Source of the DNA: Chryseobacterium panacisoli
GTDB lineage: Bacteria > Bacteroidota > Bacteroidia > Flavobacteriales > Weeksellaceae
Reading direction: 5' to 3'
DNA length: 64,000 nucleotides
Assembly: GCF_008274625.1 (NCBI RefSeq)
Contig: NZ_VTRU01000001.1
Coordinates: 1,922,001 to 1,986,000, forward strand
Below are positions 9,444 to 18,172 of the stretch, piece by piece. Below the pieces are notes generated by a model that was not told the DNA's origin, did not search any database, and saw only the letters and a list, made by a program, of their open reading frames with translations. How positions within the stretch are numbered: the stretch's first letter is position 1; every line of letters starts with the position of its first letter. The position numbers were made by a program, and so were the translations under genes.

Positions 9444-11414
9444 TTATTTTTTAATAATTTTAAGTGACTGTGAACCTTTTTCGGTATTCACTTTTAAGAT
9501 ATAAATTCCTGCAGGAGCACGTCTCATATCTACAGAGCCTTTTTCTGCGTTGATTGTTTCACTAAGAACTTTTTGCCCTGAAGCATTATATACTTCAACA
9601 TCTTTGATTCTGCTGTCATTATTGATGTAAAGGTAATCAACAACAGGATTCGGATAGAAATTGACTGTATTCTTTTTCGCTGCTTCATTTACAGCCAATA
9701 CTGTTGCTGTAAATTCAAAACTTCCGAGATCCGGCGTTACAGCGTTTCTGGTATTGCCATCAGCATCCAATGTTACTTCAACAACCGGAGTTCCTTTATT
9801 ATCGAGAGCTGCGTTTCCGGTACCAGATACATGGAAGTCTGTTGCAGATACAAATACCGGCAGAACACTTAAAGAATTTACGTTACCTCCAAATCCTGAC
9901 TGGATATCAGCAAGGGTAGCTTTTGCAGCTCCTCCGATATACCCAAGATTAGTTCCGGAAGAATAAAAATTATTGTAGTTAATGGTAGAGAAAACACTGC
10001 TGGCTGCTCCGGCATAAATAGCATATTTTTCTCCTGCCTGGGTCTGGGTATTTACAAAAAGGTTATTTCTCACATCAATACCTCCTGCACCGGTTACTCC
10101 GCTTGTAATGTTTAAAGCAGATGGTCTCCCTGCAACAGTCTGGCTTACATCCATCACAACTGTATTATAATAAAGCTTATAACCTCCTCCTGCAGTAATG
10201 ACAACTCCGTTTCCGTTATCATTTACGCCTCCGGTTGTTGCATATCCATAGCCGGCTACACCGCTTACAATATTATTGGCTACTAAGGTATTGGAGGTAA
10301 GGCTTGTTGTAGCAAGATATATTCCCTGCGCTCCATATCCGAATGTATTGGTATTTTTGATCCCGGATATTTTATTATTAGTGATAGTCATTCCATTTGT
10401 CAATGTACCTCCTGCATAAATTCCCGCAAACAGAGACCCCGTTCCGCTGGACGTAAAATTGGAAATGGTATTTCCTCTAATAATAATATTAGCTGCTGCA
10501 GAGGCACCTGTGTTACCGGAAGTAACAGTAATTCCGGAAACTCCTCCGGCACCGGTTCCTGTATAGCCAAGATTGGTAATGGTATTTGAAATAATTGAAG
10601 AATTAACCGTCGCTGTTGCAAACCAGATTCCTCTTTTTATTTCTGCATTGGTAGTTTCAAAATTTCCAAGGGTATTATTACTTACCGTCACTCCATCTGC
10701 ACCCTGAACATAAATCCCCCCCAAACGGTTAGCATCTGCTCCTGAAGCACTTATATCATTACCCGTAACCAATGTATTATTTCCATTACCGGCTGCAGTA
10801 GCTGCAAATAAATAAATTCCCATGTATGCCTTCTTTACAGAATTATTTTGAATCGTTACATTATTAAAGAAACCTCCTGTAGGTGTAGTTGCTCCGTCAT
10901 ACATAACCAGAGCTGAAGAATTATTCATCCCGTTGATAATATTAAGATTTTTAACCATAATATTAGTATTCGCTGCTGCTGCAGAAGCCGCAATAAAGGT
11001 AAGTACCTGTGGTGCTGTCACAGAAGTATTGGTAAGGGTAAGGTCTCTTGTAGTTCCTGAAGCAGCATTACTTCCATCAAAAGTAATATTACTGCCCTGT
11101 ATTCTCACTAAAGGTGCACTGGCCACATCCCCTGAAATGGCAGCCGTAACTCCTACTGCCGGTTTAATCGCAACAGAAGTGTAGCTCGTAGTACCACCAC
11201 TGGCATTCAGACTGGCAGTTGCCGTTTCGGTTGTATTAGCTGTGATACTGATTGCAATAGCTCCCTGATGTGTTCCCGCATTAATAGCGTCAAATGCTCC
11301 CTTTAACGTAGTATAGGTTCCTGTAGCTGTACCTGCCGTAGCAGACACATTCACTTGTGAATAAAAATTTGATGCAGCAAAGCCTGCTATCAAGCAAAAT
11401 AGAATTTTTCTCAT
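9444..11414 (-). CDS. secreted parallel beta-helix protein with T9SS sorting domain
   Basis: A 656-residue protein with a signal peptide (MRKILFCLIAGFAASNFYSQ). Residues ~60-560 are rich in Asn, Gly, Ser and Thr, with repeated turns such as NITFDGSN, NVTIQNNSV, VTVSNNTLGNFE and MTITNNKISGI. That is the signature of a right-handed parallel beta-helix (pectate-lyase-like fold). The C-terminal ~80 residues (NFYPNPVVDYLYI to QSLKIIKK) are a T9SS type A sorting domain. Such proteins are usually surface adhesins or polysaccharide-active proteins; no catalytic motif was identified. Its gene is divergent from dusB across a 198-base AT-rich gap. Confidence 0.8.
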   Translation of the reverse strand: MRKILFCLIAGFAASNFYSQVNVSATAGTATGTYTTLKGAFDAINAGTHQGAIAISITANTTETATASLNASGGTTSYTSVAIKPAVGVTAAISGDVASAPLVRIQGSNITFDGSNAASGTTRDLTLTNTSVTAPQVLTFIAASAAAANTNIMVKNLNIINGMNNSSALVMYDGATTPTGGFFNNVTIQNNSVKKAYMGIYLFAATAAGNGNNTLVTGNDISASGADANRLGGIYVQGADGVTVSNNTLGNFETTNAEIKRGIWFATATVNSSIISNTITNLGYTGTGAGGVSGITVTSGNTGASAAANIIIRGNTISNFTSSGTGSLFAGIYAGGTLTNGMTITNNKISGIKNTNTFGYGAQGIYLATTSLTSNTLVANNIVSGVAGYGYATTGGVNDNGNGVVITAGGGYKLYYNTVVMDVSQTVAGRPSALNITSGVTGAGGIDVRNNLFVNTQTQAGEKYAIYAGAASSVFSTINYNNFYSSGTNLGYIGGAAKATLADIQSGFGGNVNSLSVLPVFVSATDFHVSGTGNAALDNKGTPVVEVTLDADGNTRNAVTPDLGSFEFTATVLAVNEAAKKNTVNFYPNPVVDYLYINNDSRIKDVEVYNASGQKVLSETINAEKGSVDMRRAPAGIYILKVNTEKGSQSLKIIKK

Positions 11415-11581
11415 ATTATTAATTTTTATTAGTATTAAATATAAAGAATATTTTTCAATACAACATCAAAAACATTGAAAATCAAACATATAAACACGAT
11501 AAAAATTAAACAAAACATCATAAAATCCCTTAAATAAACAACAATATGTAAAACACCAAATGTATTACAAATAGTAAAATA

Positions 11582-11608
11582 TTGTTTTTTCAGAATTTCG
11601 TAAATTTG
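11582..11608 (+). promoter_or_regulatory. dusB promoter TTG-N16-TAAATTTG, near-leaderless
   Basis: The -7 element TAAATTTG (11601-11608) ends only 4 bases before the dusB ATG, and TTG lies at 11582-11584. Transcription would start at or very near the start codon, so the mRNA would be leaderless or almost so. Confidence 0.6.
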
Positions 11609-11612
11609 CACC

Positions 11613-12608
11613 ATGATAAAAATAGGCAACATAGAACTGCCGGAATTTCCACTTTTGCTGGCTCCGATGGAAGACGTAAGTGATCCTCCGTTCAGACGTT
11701 TGTGTAAAATGCATGGTGCAGACTTAATGTATTCAGAATTTATTTCTTCTGAAGGGTTGATTCGTGACGCTATCAAAAGCCGTAAAAAGCTTGATATCTT
11801 CGATTATGAAAGGCCAGTGGGGATACAGATCTTTGGTGGAGATGAAGAAGCTATGGCCATGTCCGCAAGAATTGTTGAAACAGTAAATCCGGACCTGGTA
11901 GATATTAATTTTGGATGTCCTGTAAAAAAAGTTGTCTGCAAGGGGGCGGGAGCAGGTGTTTTAAAAGACATTGACCTGATGGTTCGCCTTACAAAGGCTG
12001 TTGTAAGTTCCACTCATCTGCCCGTAACTGTAAAAACCCGTTTAGGATGGGACAGCCATACCATCAATATTGATGAAGTAGCAGAACGTCTGCAGGAAAC
12101 AGGAATTAAAGCTCTTACAATACATGCCAGAACCCGTGCTCAAATGTACAAAGGGGAAGCAGACTGGGAACATATTTCCAGAATCAAACAAAATCCTAAT
12201 ATTGAGATTCCCATCTTTGGAAACGGAGATATTGATTCTGCTGAAAAAGCATTAGCATATAAACAAAAGTATGCATGTGACGGTATTATGATCGGACGTG
12301 CTGCTATTGGCTATCCATGGATATTTAATGAAATCAAACATTTCTTTAAAACAGGAGAGCATTTACCTGCCCCTACAATATCAGACCGGTTATTGGCAGT
12401 TCGTCAGCATGCGGAATGGAGTGTTGAATGGAAAGGAGAAAGATTAGGTTTGGTGGAAATGAGACAGCATTACAGTAATTATTTCAGAGGAATACCTCAC
12501 TTCAAGGACTTTAGAAAAAAATTCCTTGAAGTTTTCACATTGGAAGAAATGAACAGTCTGATCAAAGAAACCCAACAGTTCTACGAAGAATATCAGACAC
12601 AGATATAA
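11613..12608 (+). CDS. dusB: tRNA-dihydrouridine synthase DusB
   Basis: FMN-dependent enzyme that reduces uridine to dihydrouridine in the D-loop of tRNA. It has 331 residues, normal for the family. The TIM barrel begins FPLLLAPMEDVSDPPFRRLC (FMN-binding), followed by the active-site loop DINFGCPVKKVVCKGAGAG with the catalytic Cys, the HARTRAQMYKGEADW segment, and the phosphate-binding GNGDI and GIMIGRAAIGYPWIF motifs. A bidirectional terminator follows, so it is probably transcribed alone. Confidence 0.95.
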   Translation: MIKIGNIELPEFPLLLAPMEDVSDPPFRRLCKMHGADLMYSEFISSEGLIRDAIKSRKKLDIFDYERPVGIQIFGGDEEAMAMSARIVETVNPDLVDINFGCPVKKVVCKGAGAGVLKDIDLMVRLTKAVVSSTHLPVTVKTRLGWDSHTINIDEVAERLQETGIKALTIHARTRAQMYKGEADWEHISRIKQNPNIEIPIFGNGDIDSAEKALAYKQKYACDGIMIGRAAIGYPWIFNEIKHFFKTGEHLPAPTISDRLLAVRQHAEWSVEWKGERLGLVEMRQHYSNYFRGIPHFKDFRKKFLEVFTLEEMNSLIKETQQFYEEYQTQI

Positions 12609-12609
12609 A

Positions 12610-12641
12610 TAAAAAACCATCAGCAAAACTGATGGTTTTTT
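12610..12641. terminator. bidirectional terminator between dusB and deoC
   Basis: Stem AAAAACCATCAG / CTGATGGTTTTT with an AAAA-type loop and A/T tracts on both sides, between two convergent genes. Confidence 0.9.
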
Positions 12642-12658
12642 ATTATTTGAACCTTAGA

Positions 12659-13402
12659 TTAATATCCTTCTGATGAAGATTCGTTTTTAATCAGTGCTAA
12701 CGCTGAAGACGTTCCTATTCTTTTCACTCCCATATTGATCATTTTCTCAGCATCTTCAGGGGTTCTTACACCACCTGCTGCTTTTACAGGAAGTTTTCCT
12801 GCGTTGTTGAGCATAATTGTTATTCCTTCAAAGGTTGCCCCGTTAGGTTTTCCTTCAGGAGTTTTGTAGAATCCTGTTGAAGATTTAACAAAGATTTTTG
12901 ACCAATCGTTTTCAGAGAAGTTCTCTTCTGCCCAGGTAGAAATATTTTTGGTAAGATCTGCAATTTGATCATCCGTCAAAGCAGCAATTTCAATAATCCA
13001 TTTTGCTATTTTATGATGTTCAAGAGATAATCTTGTACATTGTACAAATTCGTCTTTTACCAGTTCTATATTTCCTTGTAGATAGGCTGTATAATTAATA
13101 ACGAAATCCAGTTCATCAGCACCATCTTCTATTGCTTTTGAAGCTTCAGCAAGCTTTTCATCGACAGAATAGGTGCCTTCGTGAAAACCTATTACAGTTC
13201 CTACTGCAACATTTGAATTTCTTTCCTGAATATATCTCCTGATCTCAGCTACATAATCCGGGCGAATCATTACAGCAAAAATGCCATTCTCAATAGCTTC
13301 CTGTGCAAGTTCTTTATCTTTTTGAAGTGTTTCTTCATGGGAAATACCTGATTGTTCCGGTGTTTTCAGGTAAGTTGAATCCAAATATTGGGCTATGTTC
13401 AT
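12659..13402 (-). CDS. deoC: deoxyribose-phosphate aldolase
   Basis: Cleaves 2-deoxyribose-5-phosphate to acetaldehyde and glyceraldehyde-3-phosphate in deoxynucleoside catabolism. The 247-residue length is normal. The Schiff-base lysine lies in IFVKSSTGF (about residue 169), the second essential lysine in VKAAGGVRTPEDA, and the DELDFVINY segment is also conserved. It is the last gene of a minus-strand operon: the Lrp-type regulator ends 4 bases upstream. The gene order suggests the regulator may respond to, or at least be co-expressed with, this pathway. Confidence 0.95.
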   Translation of the reverse strand: MNIAQYLDSTYLKTPEQSGISHEETLQKDKELAQEAIENGIFAVMIRPDYVAEIRRYIQERNSNVAVGTVIGFHEGTYSVDEKLAEASKAIEDGADELDFVINYTAYLQGNIELVKDEFVQCTRLSLEHHKIAKWIIEIAALTDDQIADLTKNISTWAEENFSENDWSKIFVKSSTGFYKTPEGKPNGATFEGITIMLNNAGKLPVKAAGGVRTPEDAEKMINMGVKRIGTSSALALIKNESSSEGY

Positions 13403-13406
13403 ATCG

Positions 13407-13877
13407 TTATACTTTCAATTGTCTGTAAATACCTTGTTCCAAAGATATAAAAGTCTCTGTTCTTGTTACTCCTTTCAGCTTCTGAAGCTTGTTAAGGATC
13501 TGCATTAAGTGATCATTATCTTTACAAAGAACTTTCAGGAATATGGTATAATTTCCTGTTGTGTAATGGGCTTCCACTACTTCGTTAATATCATGCAAAG
13601 ATTTTACCACTTCCGGATAATGGCTTGGCTGATCCAGAAATACACCAATGTAGGAAATCACTTTATATCCTATTTTTTTAGGATTAAGAAATGATATTGA
13701 ATTTTCAATAACTCCTGCATGTTCGAGTTTTTTGATTCTTTGATGCACCGCAGTTGTGGAAATTCCGACATTTTTTGAAATGTGGGCTAAAGAAGTTTTA
13801 GCATTATCCATCAACATGTAGATAATTTCCTTGTCAATAGAATCTAAATGATAGCTTGTGTTGCTCGAATTTTTCAT
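13407..13877 (-). CDS. Lrp/AsnC family transcriptional regulator
   Basis: A 156-residue DNA-binding protein. An N-terminal winged helix-turn-helix (residues ~10-60, LDSIDKEIIYMLMDNAKTS and VGISTTAVHQRIKKLE) precedes a RAM/AsnC ligand-binding domain (residues ~70-150, with the typical GNYTIFLKVLCKD strand). The family usually binds an amino acid and forms octamers. It lies 27 bases after the exonuclease-like gene and 4 bases before deoC on the same strand, so it is probably co-transcribed. The effector cannot be inferred. Confidence 0.9.
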   Translation of the reverse strand: MKNSSNTSYHLDSIDKEIIYMLMDNAKTSLAHISKNVGISTTAVHQRIKKLEHAGVIENSISFLNPKKIGYKVISYIGVFLDQPSHYPEVVKSLHDINEVVEAHYTTGNYTIFLKVLCKDNDHLMQILNKLQKLKGVTRTETFISLEQGIYRQLKV

Positions 13878-13904
13878 TTTCTACTTTTTTATTATTTATG
13901 TTTT

Positions 13905-14840
13905 TTACTGTAAACTTTTAAATTTTACAAAAACCGGAAAGTGATCACTATATCCTCCCAAATACCTTGTACCTGCATAAGTTCGGAAAGGCCGTCCTTC
14001 AAAATTTCTGGTTCTGCTGCGGATTTTTTCAGAATTGAATATATGGGCATCCTGAAAAGTCAGCGTCTTATTATCAAGCAAAGATCTTGACATAATGATC
14101 TGATCATACAGCAATCCAGATTTATAATGAAAAGTAGAATAATTTCTTGTAGAAAACAATTGCTGAAAAGGGTTCATTAAAACCTTTTCATGGTCATTGT
14201 TATAGAGAATCTGTACTAAATTTTCATCATCCGGGTTTTCGTTAAAATCACCACACAATATGACATGCTCTTTATCAGCATCTACGATTTCCATGATCCG
14301 TTGCCGGACTTCATTCAATATAAAGGCTCTTTTAGGTTTATTAATATCTTTTTCTCGCTTAGAGGGAAGATGGGCGATAAAGACATTAATAATTTCCCCT
14401 TTATATTTAATTTTTGAAAAAAGTACGTCTCTGGTTGTGTCGTAATTTCCTGTGTTTTTATTTTCTATTTCAAAAAAGAAAGTAATGGTTTCAGAATCTA
14501 TTACCTCTACTTTACTTTTGTCATACAACATGGCTACATCCACTTTTCTTTCGTCCATAGAATTGTAATGTACAATTCCATACTGCGAATGAAAAGGCTC
14601 CATCTCCACAAGATCTTCCAATACTTTCCTTCCGGAAACTTCAGACAATCCTATTACAAATGGCATCACACCATTATCCTCCTTCATCAACTGAAATACA
14701 TGGGAGATTTTGAAAAGTTTATTATTATATCTTTTTTCATCCCAATTCCTTAATCCTGACCGGGTAGGATCTAATTTGTGGACAGGTTTCGGATCGGGTA
14801 AAAATAAATTTTCAACATTGTAAAAAGAGAACAGTTCCAT
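13905..14840 (-). CDS. endonuclease/exonuclease/phosphatase-fold protein
   Basis: A 311-residue protein with the DNase I-like EEP fold. The metal-binding and catalytic motifs are visible in order: FYNVENLF at the N-terminus, IGLSEVSGRKVLEDL (catalytic Glu), IAHLPSKR, LCGDFNENPDD (catalytic Asp/Asn) and GGYSDHFPVFVKF (catalytic Asp-His). No signal peptide is seen, so it is probably cytoplasmic. The substrate may be DNA, RNA or a phosphoester and cannot be decided from sequence. It is first in a probable operon with the Lrp-type regulator and deoC. Confidence 0.85.
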   Translation of the reverse strand: MELFSFYNVENLFLPDPKPVHKLDPTRSGLRNWDEKRYNNKLFKISHVFQLMKEDNGVMPFVIGLSEVSGRKVLEDLVEMEPFHSQYGIVHYNSMDERKVDVAMLYDKSKVEVIDSETITFFFEIENKNTGNYDTTRDVLFSKIKYKGEIINVFIAHLPSKREKDINKPKRAFILNEVRQRIMEIVDADKEHVILCGDFNENPDDENLVQILYNNDHEKVLMNPFQQLFSTRNYSTFHYKSGLLYDQIIMSRSLLDNKTLTFQDAHIFNSEKIRSRTRNFEGRPFRTYAGTRYLGGYSDHFPVFVKFKSLQ

Positions 14841-15219
14841 CTACACTAATTTCTATACTTTAATTTATTATGTTCTTTTTCCTTAAGATTTAAATTTATT
14901 ATTATTTTTCAAATTCCCTTGATTCAACTTAAGAAAAGCGAATCAATTTCCAATAAAAAACGATTCAAATATAATAAAAAATATCAATGAAATCAGCTAT
15001 AATAAATTAATTTTTCAATTATCGGGGAGTTTTAACACATTAATCAAAATAGACACAATACGCAAAAATCAAAATAATAGAAATAAATTTTTAATTTAAA
15101 ATTAGAAATATTAATATTTTTCGCACTTATTAAATTCACAACAAATATTATTCCATTTATCTTCATAACAAATGGAATTTAAAGTAGATAAAAATTAGAT
15201 ACGTTTCAACAATATTTGA
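14841..15219. other. 379-base AT-rich intergenic region with one hairpin
   Basis: No credible open reading frame. It contains an inverted repeat ATTCCATTT / AAATGGAAT (15150-15158 and 15170-15178), about 40 bases past the trmD stop, that could act as a weak 3' end for the minus-strand trmD transcript. The rest is low-complexity A/T sequence and must include the promoter of the exonuclease-like gene, but no clear TAnnTTTG element was seen. Confidence 0.5.
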
Positions 15220-15891
15220 CTATAATAAATCGGGACGTTTTTCCCTGGTGATTCTTACTGCTTCATCATGGCGCCATTCTTCAATTTTTCCGGAATTTCC
15301 GCTCAGTAAAATTTTAGGTACATCCAATCCTTTATAACTTTCAGGTCTGGTATAAATTGGCGGTGAAAGAAGATCATCCTGAAAACTATCCGTTAAGGCA
15401 CTCTGCTCATCATTTAAAACTCCGGGAAGCAATCTTATAACAGAGTCTGCAAGAACGCAGGCTGCCAGCTCTCCTCCAGTAAGAACATAATCTCCTATTG
15501 AAATTTCTTTTGTGATATGAAGATCCCTTACTCTTTGGTCTATTCCTTTGTAGTGGCCGCAAAGAAAGATCAGATTTTCTTTTATGGAAAGTGAATTGGC
15601 GATTTTCTGATTTAAAGTAGCTCCATCCGGCGTCAGGTAGATTACCTCATCATAATTTCTCTGTGACTTAAGCTCTGAGATACACTTATCCAGCGGCTCA
15701 ATCATCATAACCATTCCTGCTCCGCCTCCGTAAGGTTCATCATCAATCTGTCTGTGCTTATTGATCGCCCAGTCTCTCAGCTGATGAAAATGCACTTCTA
15801 CCAGCCCTTTATCCACTGCTCTTTTCAAAATAGAAGTTTTGAACGGACTTTCCATCAATTCCGGAAGTACGCTTATTATGTCAATTCTCAT
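15220..15891 (-). CDS. trmD: tRNA (guanine-N1)-methyltransferase TrmD
   Basis: SAM-dependent SPOUT-class enzyme that makes m1G37 in tRNA and prevents frameshifting. The length of 223 residues is typical. Visible signatures are [13 protein letters not shown] at the start, [10 protein letters not shown] (residues ~54-63), the knot region [15 protein letters not shown] with LPGVL, the tRNA-binding loop [15 protein letters not shown], and the C-terminal [18 protein letters not shown]. Its ATG overlaps the TGA of the upstream NDH-2 gene by four bases (ATGA), so the two are translationally coupled. This pairing of respiratory and tRNA-modification functions looks like simple operon sharing. Confidence 0.97.
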   Translation of the reverse strand: MRIDIISVLPELMESPFKTSILKRAVDKGLVEVHFHQLRDWAINKHRQIDDEPYGGGAGMVMMIEPLDKCISELKSQRNYDEVIYLTPDGATLNQKIANSLSIKENLIFLCGHYKGIDQRVRDLHITKEISIGDYVLTGGELAACVLADSVIRLLPGVLNDEQSALTDSFQDDLLSPPIYTRPESYKGLDVPKILLSGNSGKIEEWRHDEAVRITREKRPDLL

Positions 15892-17150
15892 TGTAATGTT
15901 CCGTTTTTCTTAGTAGGTATAATAATTAATCTTAAAGAAGAATCTTTGTTGATATAGCTCCACATCCAGTTGAAGAATATGGCCAGCTTATTTCGAACGC
16001 TCAAAATTAGCATTAAATGGAGAAACATCCAGAAATACCACGCCAAAAATCCCTGGAATTTTATAAATGGCAGATCAACAACGGCTCTGTGCTTTCCTAT
16101 AGTCGCCAATGAACCTTTATCATCATATTCATATTCTACCCACTGGTTCTGACTTTTCTTTAATAAATTTTTACCTAAATTTTTTGCCTGATTAATGGCT
16201 ACGTTAGCTACCTGCGGGTGTCCCTGTGCATATTTTGGAGTTTCCATATAGGCAATATCCCCGATAGCATAAATATTATCGTATCCTTTTATTTTATTAT
16301 ATCGATCTACAATATATCTGTTTCTTACTAATTTTTCTTCAGGAAACCCTCCTACCACATTTCCGGTAACTCCGGCTGCCCAGATTACATTATTGGAAGG
16401 TATTTCTTTTCCGCTTTTAAGGTGTACTTTATCTCCATCATAATCTGTCACCACTTCTCCGCTCATAAAAGTCACTCCAAGATCTTTGAGGTATTTTTCA
16501 GATTTCTCCTGAGCCTCGCTGCTCATTACTGCAAGCGGTTTTTCTGTGGAACTTACCAGAATAATCTTCAGATGGTCAAAATTCATGTAAGGATAGTCTC
16601 TTGGAAGGATATCTTTTTTCATTTCGGCAAAAGCTCCTGCCAGTTCTACTCCGGTAGGTCCGCTTCCTACAATAACGATATTCCAGTTTCCGTCATCGCT
16701 TCGGCTTTTTTCAATAATCAGTTTTTCAAAGGTCATCAACACATGGTTTCTTATGCTGATGGCTTCCTGGGTATTTTTCATTCCGAAAGCTTTTCCTTCT
16801 AAATCTTTGTTCCCGAAAAAATTAGTTTTACAGCCCGTTGCAATGATGAGTTTATCATAGGTAAATTCTGCCTCATCGGTAATTACTTTATTTCCGGCAG
16901 GGTCTATTTCTTTCACCTCTGTCATACGGAACTGTGTGTTTCTGGACTGCTGAAAAATCTTTCTGAAAGGGAAAGAAATATTGGAAGGCTCTATCCTTCC
17001 TGAGGCTACCTGATAAAAAAGCGGCTGGAACATATGATGGTTCATTTTATCCAGAACGATTACTTTTTTGTTTTTGTTATTCAATGTTTTTGCAAGCTGC
17101 AGCCCCGCAAATCCTCCTCCTATAATGATGATTTTTTCGCGTGTTTCCAT
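15888..17150 (-). CDS. ndh: type II NADH dehydrogenase (NAD(P)/FAD-dependent oxidoreductase)
   Basis: Non-proton-pumping NADH:quinone oxidoreductase of the respiratory chain, bound to the inner face of the cytoplasmic membrane. There are 420 residues from the ATG at 17150; a TTG three codons upstream is rejected because it overlaps the promoter -7 element. It has an N-terminal FAD-binding [15 protein letters not shown], a second nucleotide-binding [16 protein letters not shown] (residues ~165-180), the FAD motif YAIGDIAYM (~295), and a hydrophobic C-terminal stretch ([16 protein letters not shown]) that likely anchors it to the membrane. It overlaps trmD by 4 bases and is divergent from the GH25 gene. 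Confidence 0.92.
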   Translation of the reverse strand: METREKIIIIGGGFAGLQLAKTLNNKNKKVIVLDKMNHHMFQPLFYQVASGRIEPSNISFPFRKIFQQSRNTQFRMTEVKEIDPAGNKVITDEAEFTYDKLIIATGCKTNFFGNKDLEGKAFGMKNTQEAISIRNHVLMTFEKLIIEKSRSDDGNWNIVIVGSGPTGVELAGAFAEMKKDILPRDYPYMNFDHLKIILVSSTEKPLAVMSSEAQEKSEKYLKDLGVTFMSGEVVTDYDGDKVHLKSGKEIPSNNVIWAAGVTGNVVGGFPEEKLVRNRYIVDRYNKIKGYDNIYAIGDIAYMETPKYAQGHPQVANVAINQAKNLGKNLLKKSQNQWVEYEYDDKGSLATIGKHRAVVDLPFIKFQGFLAWYFWMFLHLMLILSVRNKLAIFFNWMWSYINKDSSLRLIIIPTKKNGTLQ

Positions 17151-17156
17151 AATACA

Positions 17157-17164
17157 CAAATTTA
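17157..17164 (-). promoter_or_regulatory. -7 element TAAATTTG of the ndh-trmD operon, near-leaderless
   Basis: TAAATTTG on the minus strand with only 6 bases to the ndh ATG at 17150. It sits back-to-back with the GH25 promoter element at 17200-17207. Confidence 0.55.
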
Positions 17165-17199
17165 CTGATTTTATTTTAGCATTTAGCAGTGAAAAAAGT

Positions 17200-17207
17200 T
17201 AGTTTTG
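17200..17207 (+). promoter_or_regulatory. -7 element TAGTTTTG of the GH25 gene
   Basis: TAGTTTTG with 9 bases to the ATG at 17217. It overlaps an upstream in-frame TTG (17205), which argues for the ATG as the true start. Confidence 0.55.
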
Positions 17208-17216
17208 CAAAACTTT

Positions 17217-18080
17217 ATGACACCAAAAAAGTACACCAAAAAAACTGCCAAACAGCTCCATAAAACAAGACGGAAGAACTATTTTTTCCGCAGAAAGGTA
17301 ATATTGGCTATTTTAATTGTAGCTCTTATCGGAACCGGTTTTTATTTAAAGCAATCCATCAGCTATTATTATGCGCTGTACTTTAACAAATTCACTCACA
17401 AAAAACTCCATAACAGTGAAAGGGAAGCCGCAAGAATTCAGAGAATTTTAACAAGCAACCTTGATAAGACCTATGGTTTTGATGTTTCCCATTATCAGAA
17501 CAGGGAAGATATCAAATGGGACAGTCTCAGCATTGGCAATAAAACCATTCCGCTGGAGTTCGTCGTTATGCGTGCTACGATGGGGAACCGAAGTGCCGAT
17601 AAACATTTTGATGAGTTCTGGGAAATGGCTAAAAAACACAATCTTATTCGTGGCGCTTATCATTTTTACAGAGCTGATGAAGACCCAGTTATTCAGGCTA
17701 ATAATTTTTTGGCCAATGTAAAACTTGAAAGTGGAGATCTTCCTCCAATCCTGGATATTGAAAAAATTCCAAAGCGTAAAACGAATAAAAAACTGATTGA
17801 AGATCTGAAAGTCTGGTGCAAAATTGTAGAGGAAGCTTATGGCGAAAAACCTATCATTTATACTTATTATCATTATCATAAAGACTTTCTGAAGGGGGAA
17901 TTTGAAGGTTATCCTTTATGGCTGGCCAATTACAATGATGTACCTTCTCCTTCTCCCGATGATCAGTGGGATTTCTGGCAGTTCACAGAAAACGGGATTG
18001 TTCATGGCATCAACACCAAAGTGGATCTCGACATTTACAACGGTAATTCCTGGTCGTTAAAAAGACTGACTCTGGATTAG
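17217..18080 (+). CDS. glycoside hydrolase family 25 lysozyme-like protein
   Basis: Predicted peptidoglycan muramidase, 287 residues from the ATG at 17217. It has a basic N-terminus (KKYTKKTAKQLHKTRRK), one membrane segment (residues ~29-47, VILAILIVALIGTGFYL), then the GH25 domain from about residue 85: YGFDVSHYQ, FVVMRATMG, IRGAYHFYRA, the catalytic pair in PPILDIEKI, then WLANY and WQFTENGIV. It is probably anchored in the inner membrane with its catalytic domain in the periplasm. It is divergent from ndh across a 66-base gap. Confidence 0.9.
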   Translation: MTPKKYTKKTAKQLHKTRRKNYFFRRKVILAILIVALIGTGFYLKQSISYYYALYFNKFTHKKLHNSEREAARIQRILTSNLDKTYGFDVSHYQNREDIKWDSLSIGNKTIPLEFVVMRATMGNRSADKHFDEFWEMAKKHNLIRGAYHFYRADEDPVIQANNFLANVKLESGDLPPILDIEKIPKRKTNKKLIEDLKVWCKIVEEAYGEKPIIYTYYHYHKDFLKGEFEGYPLWLANYNDVPSPSPDDQWDFWQFTENGIVHGINTKVDLDIYNGNSWSLKRLTLD

Positions 18081-18088
18081 AATAAAAA

Positions 18089-18168
18089 TGGAAGATAGAA
18101 GCAGGAAGATGCAAGTGTATATTCCGACTGATATAACTTCCAGCCTCCATCTTCCGGCTTCCGGCTTT
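18089..18168. repeat. REP-like dispersed palindromic repeat (family D, copy 1)
   Basis: Contains GGAAGATAGAAGC at one end and CTTCCGGCTTCC at the other, with a central ATAACTTCCAGCCT. The same arms recur at 46767-46909. It lies between convergent genes and may double as a 3' hairpin. Confidence 0.65.
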
Positions 18169-18172
18169 TAAA

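Noticed and set aside
9661..9966. Plus-strand frame of 101 codons inside the beta-helix gene
   Set aside because: Shadow of the minus-strand gene; repetitive low-complexity coding on the other strand explains it.
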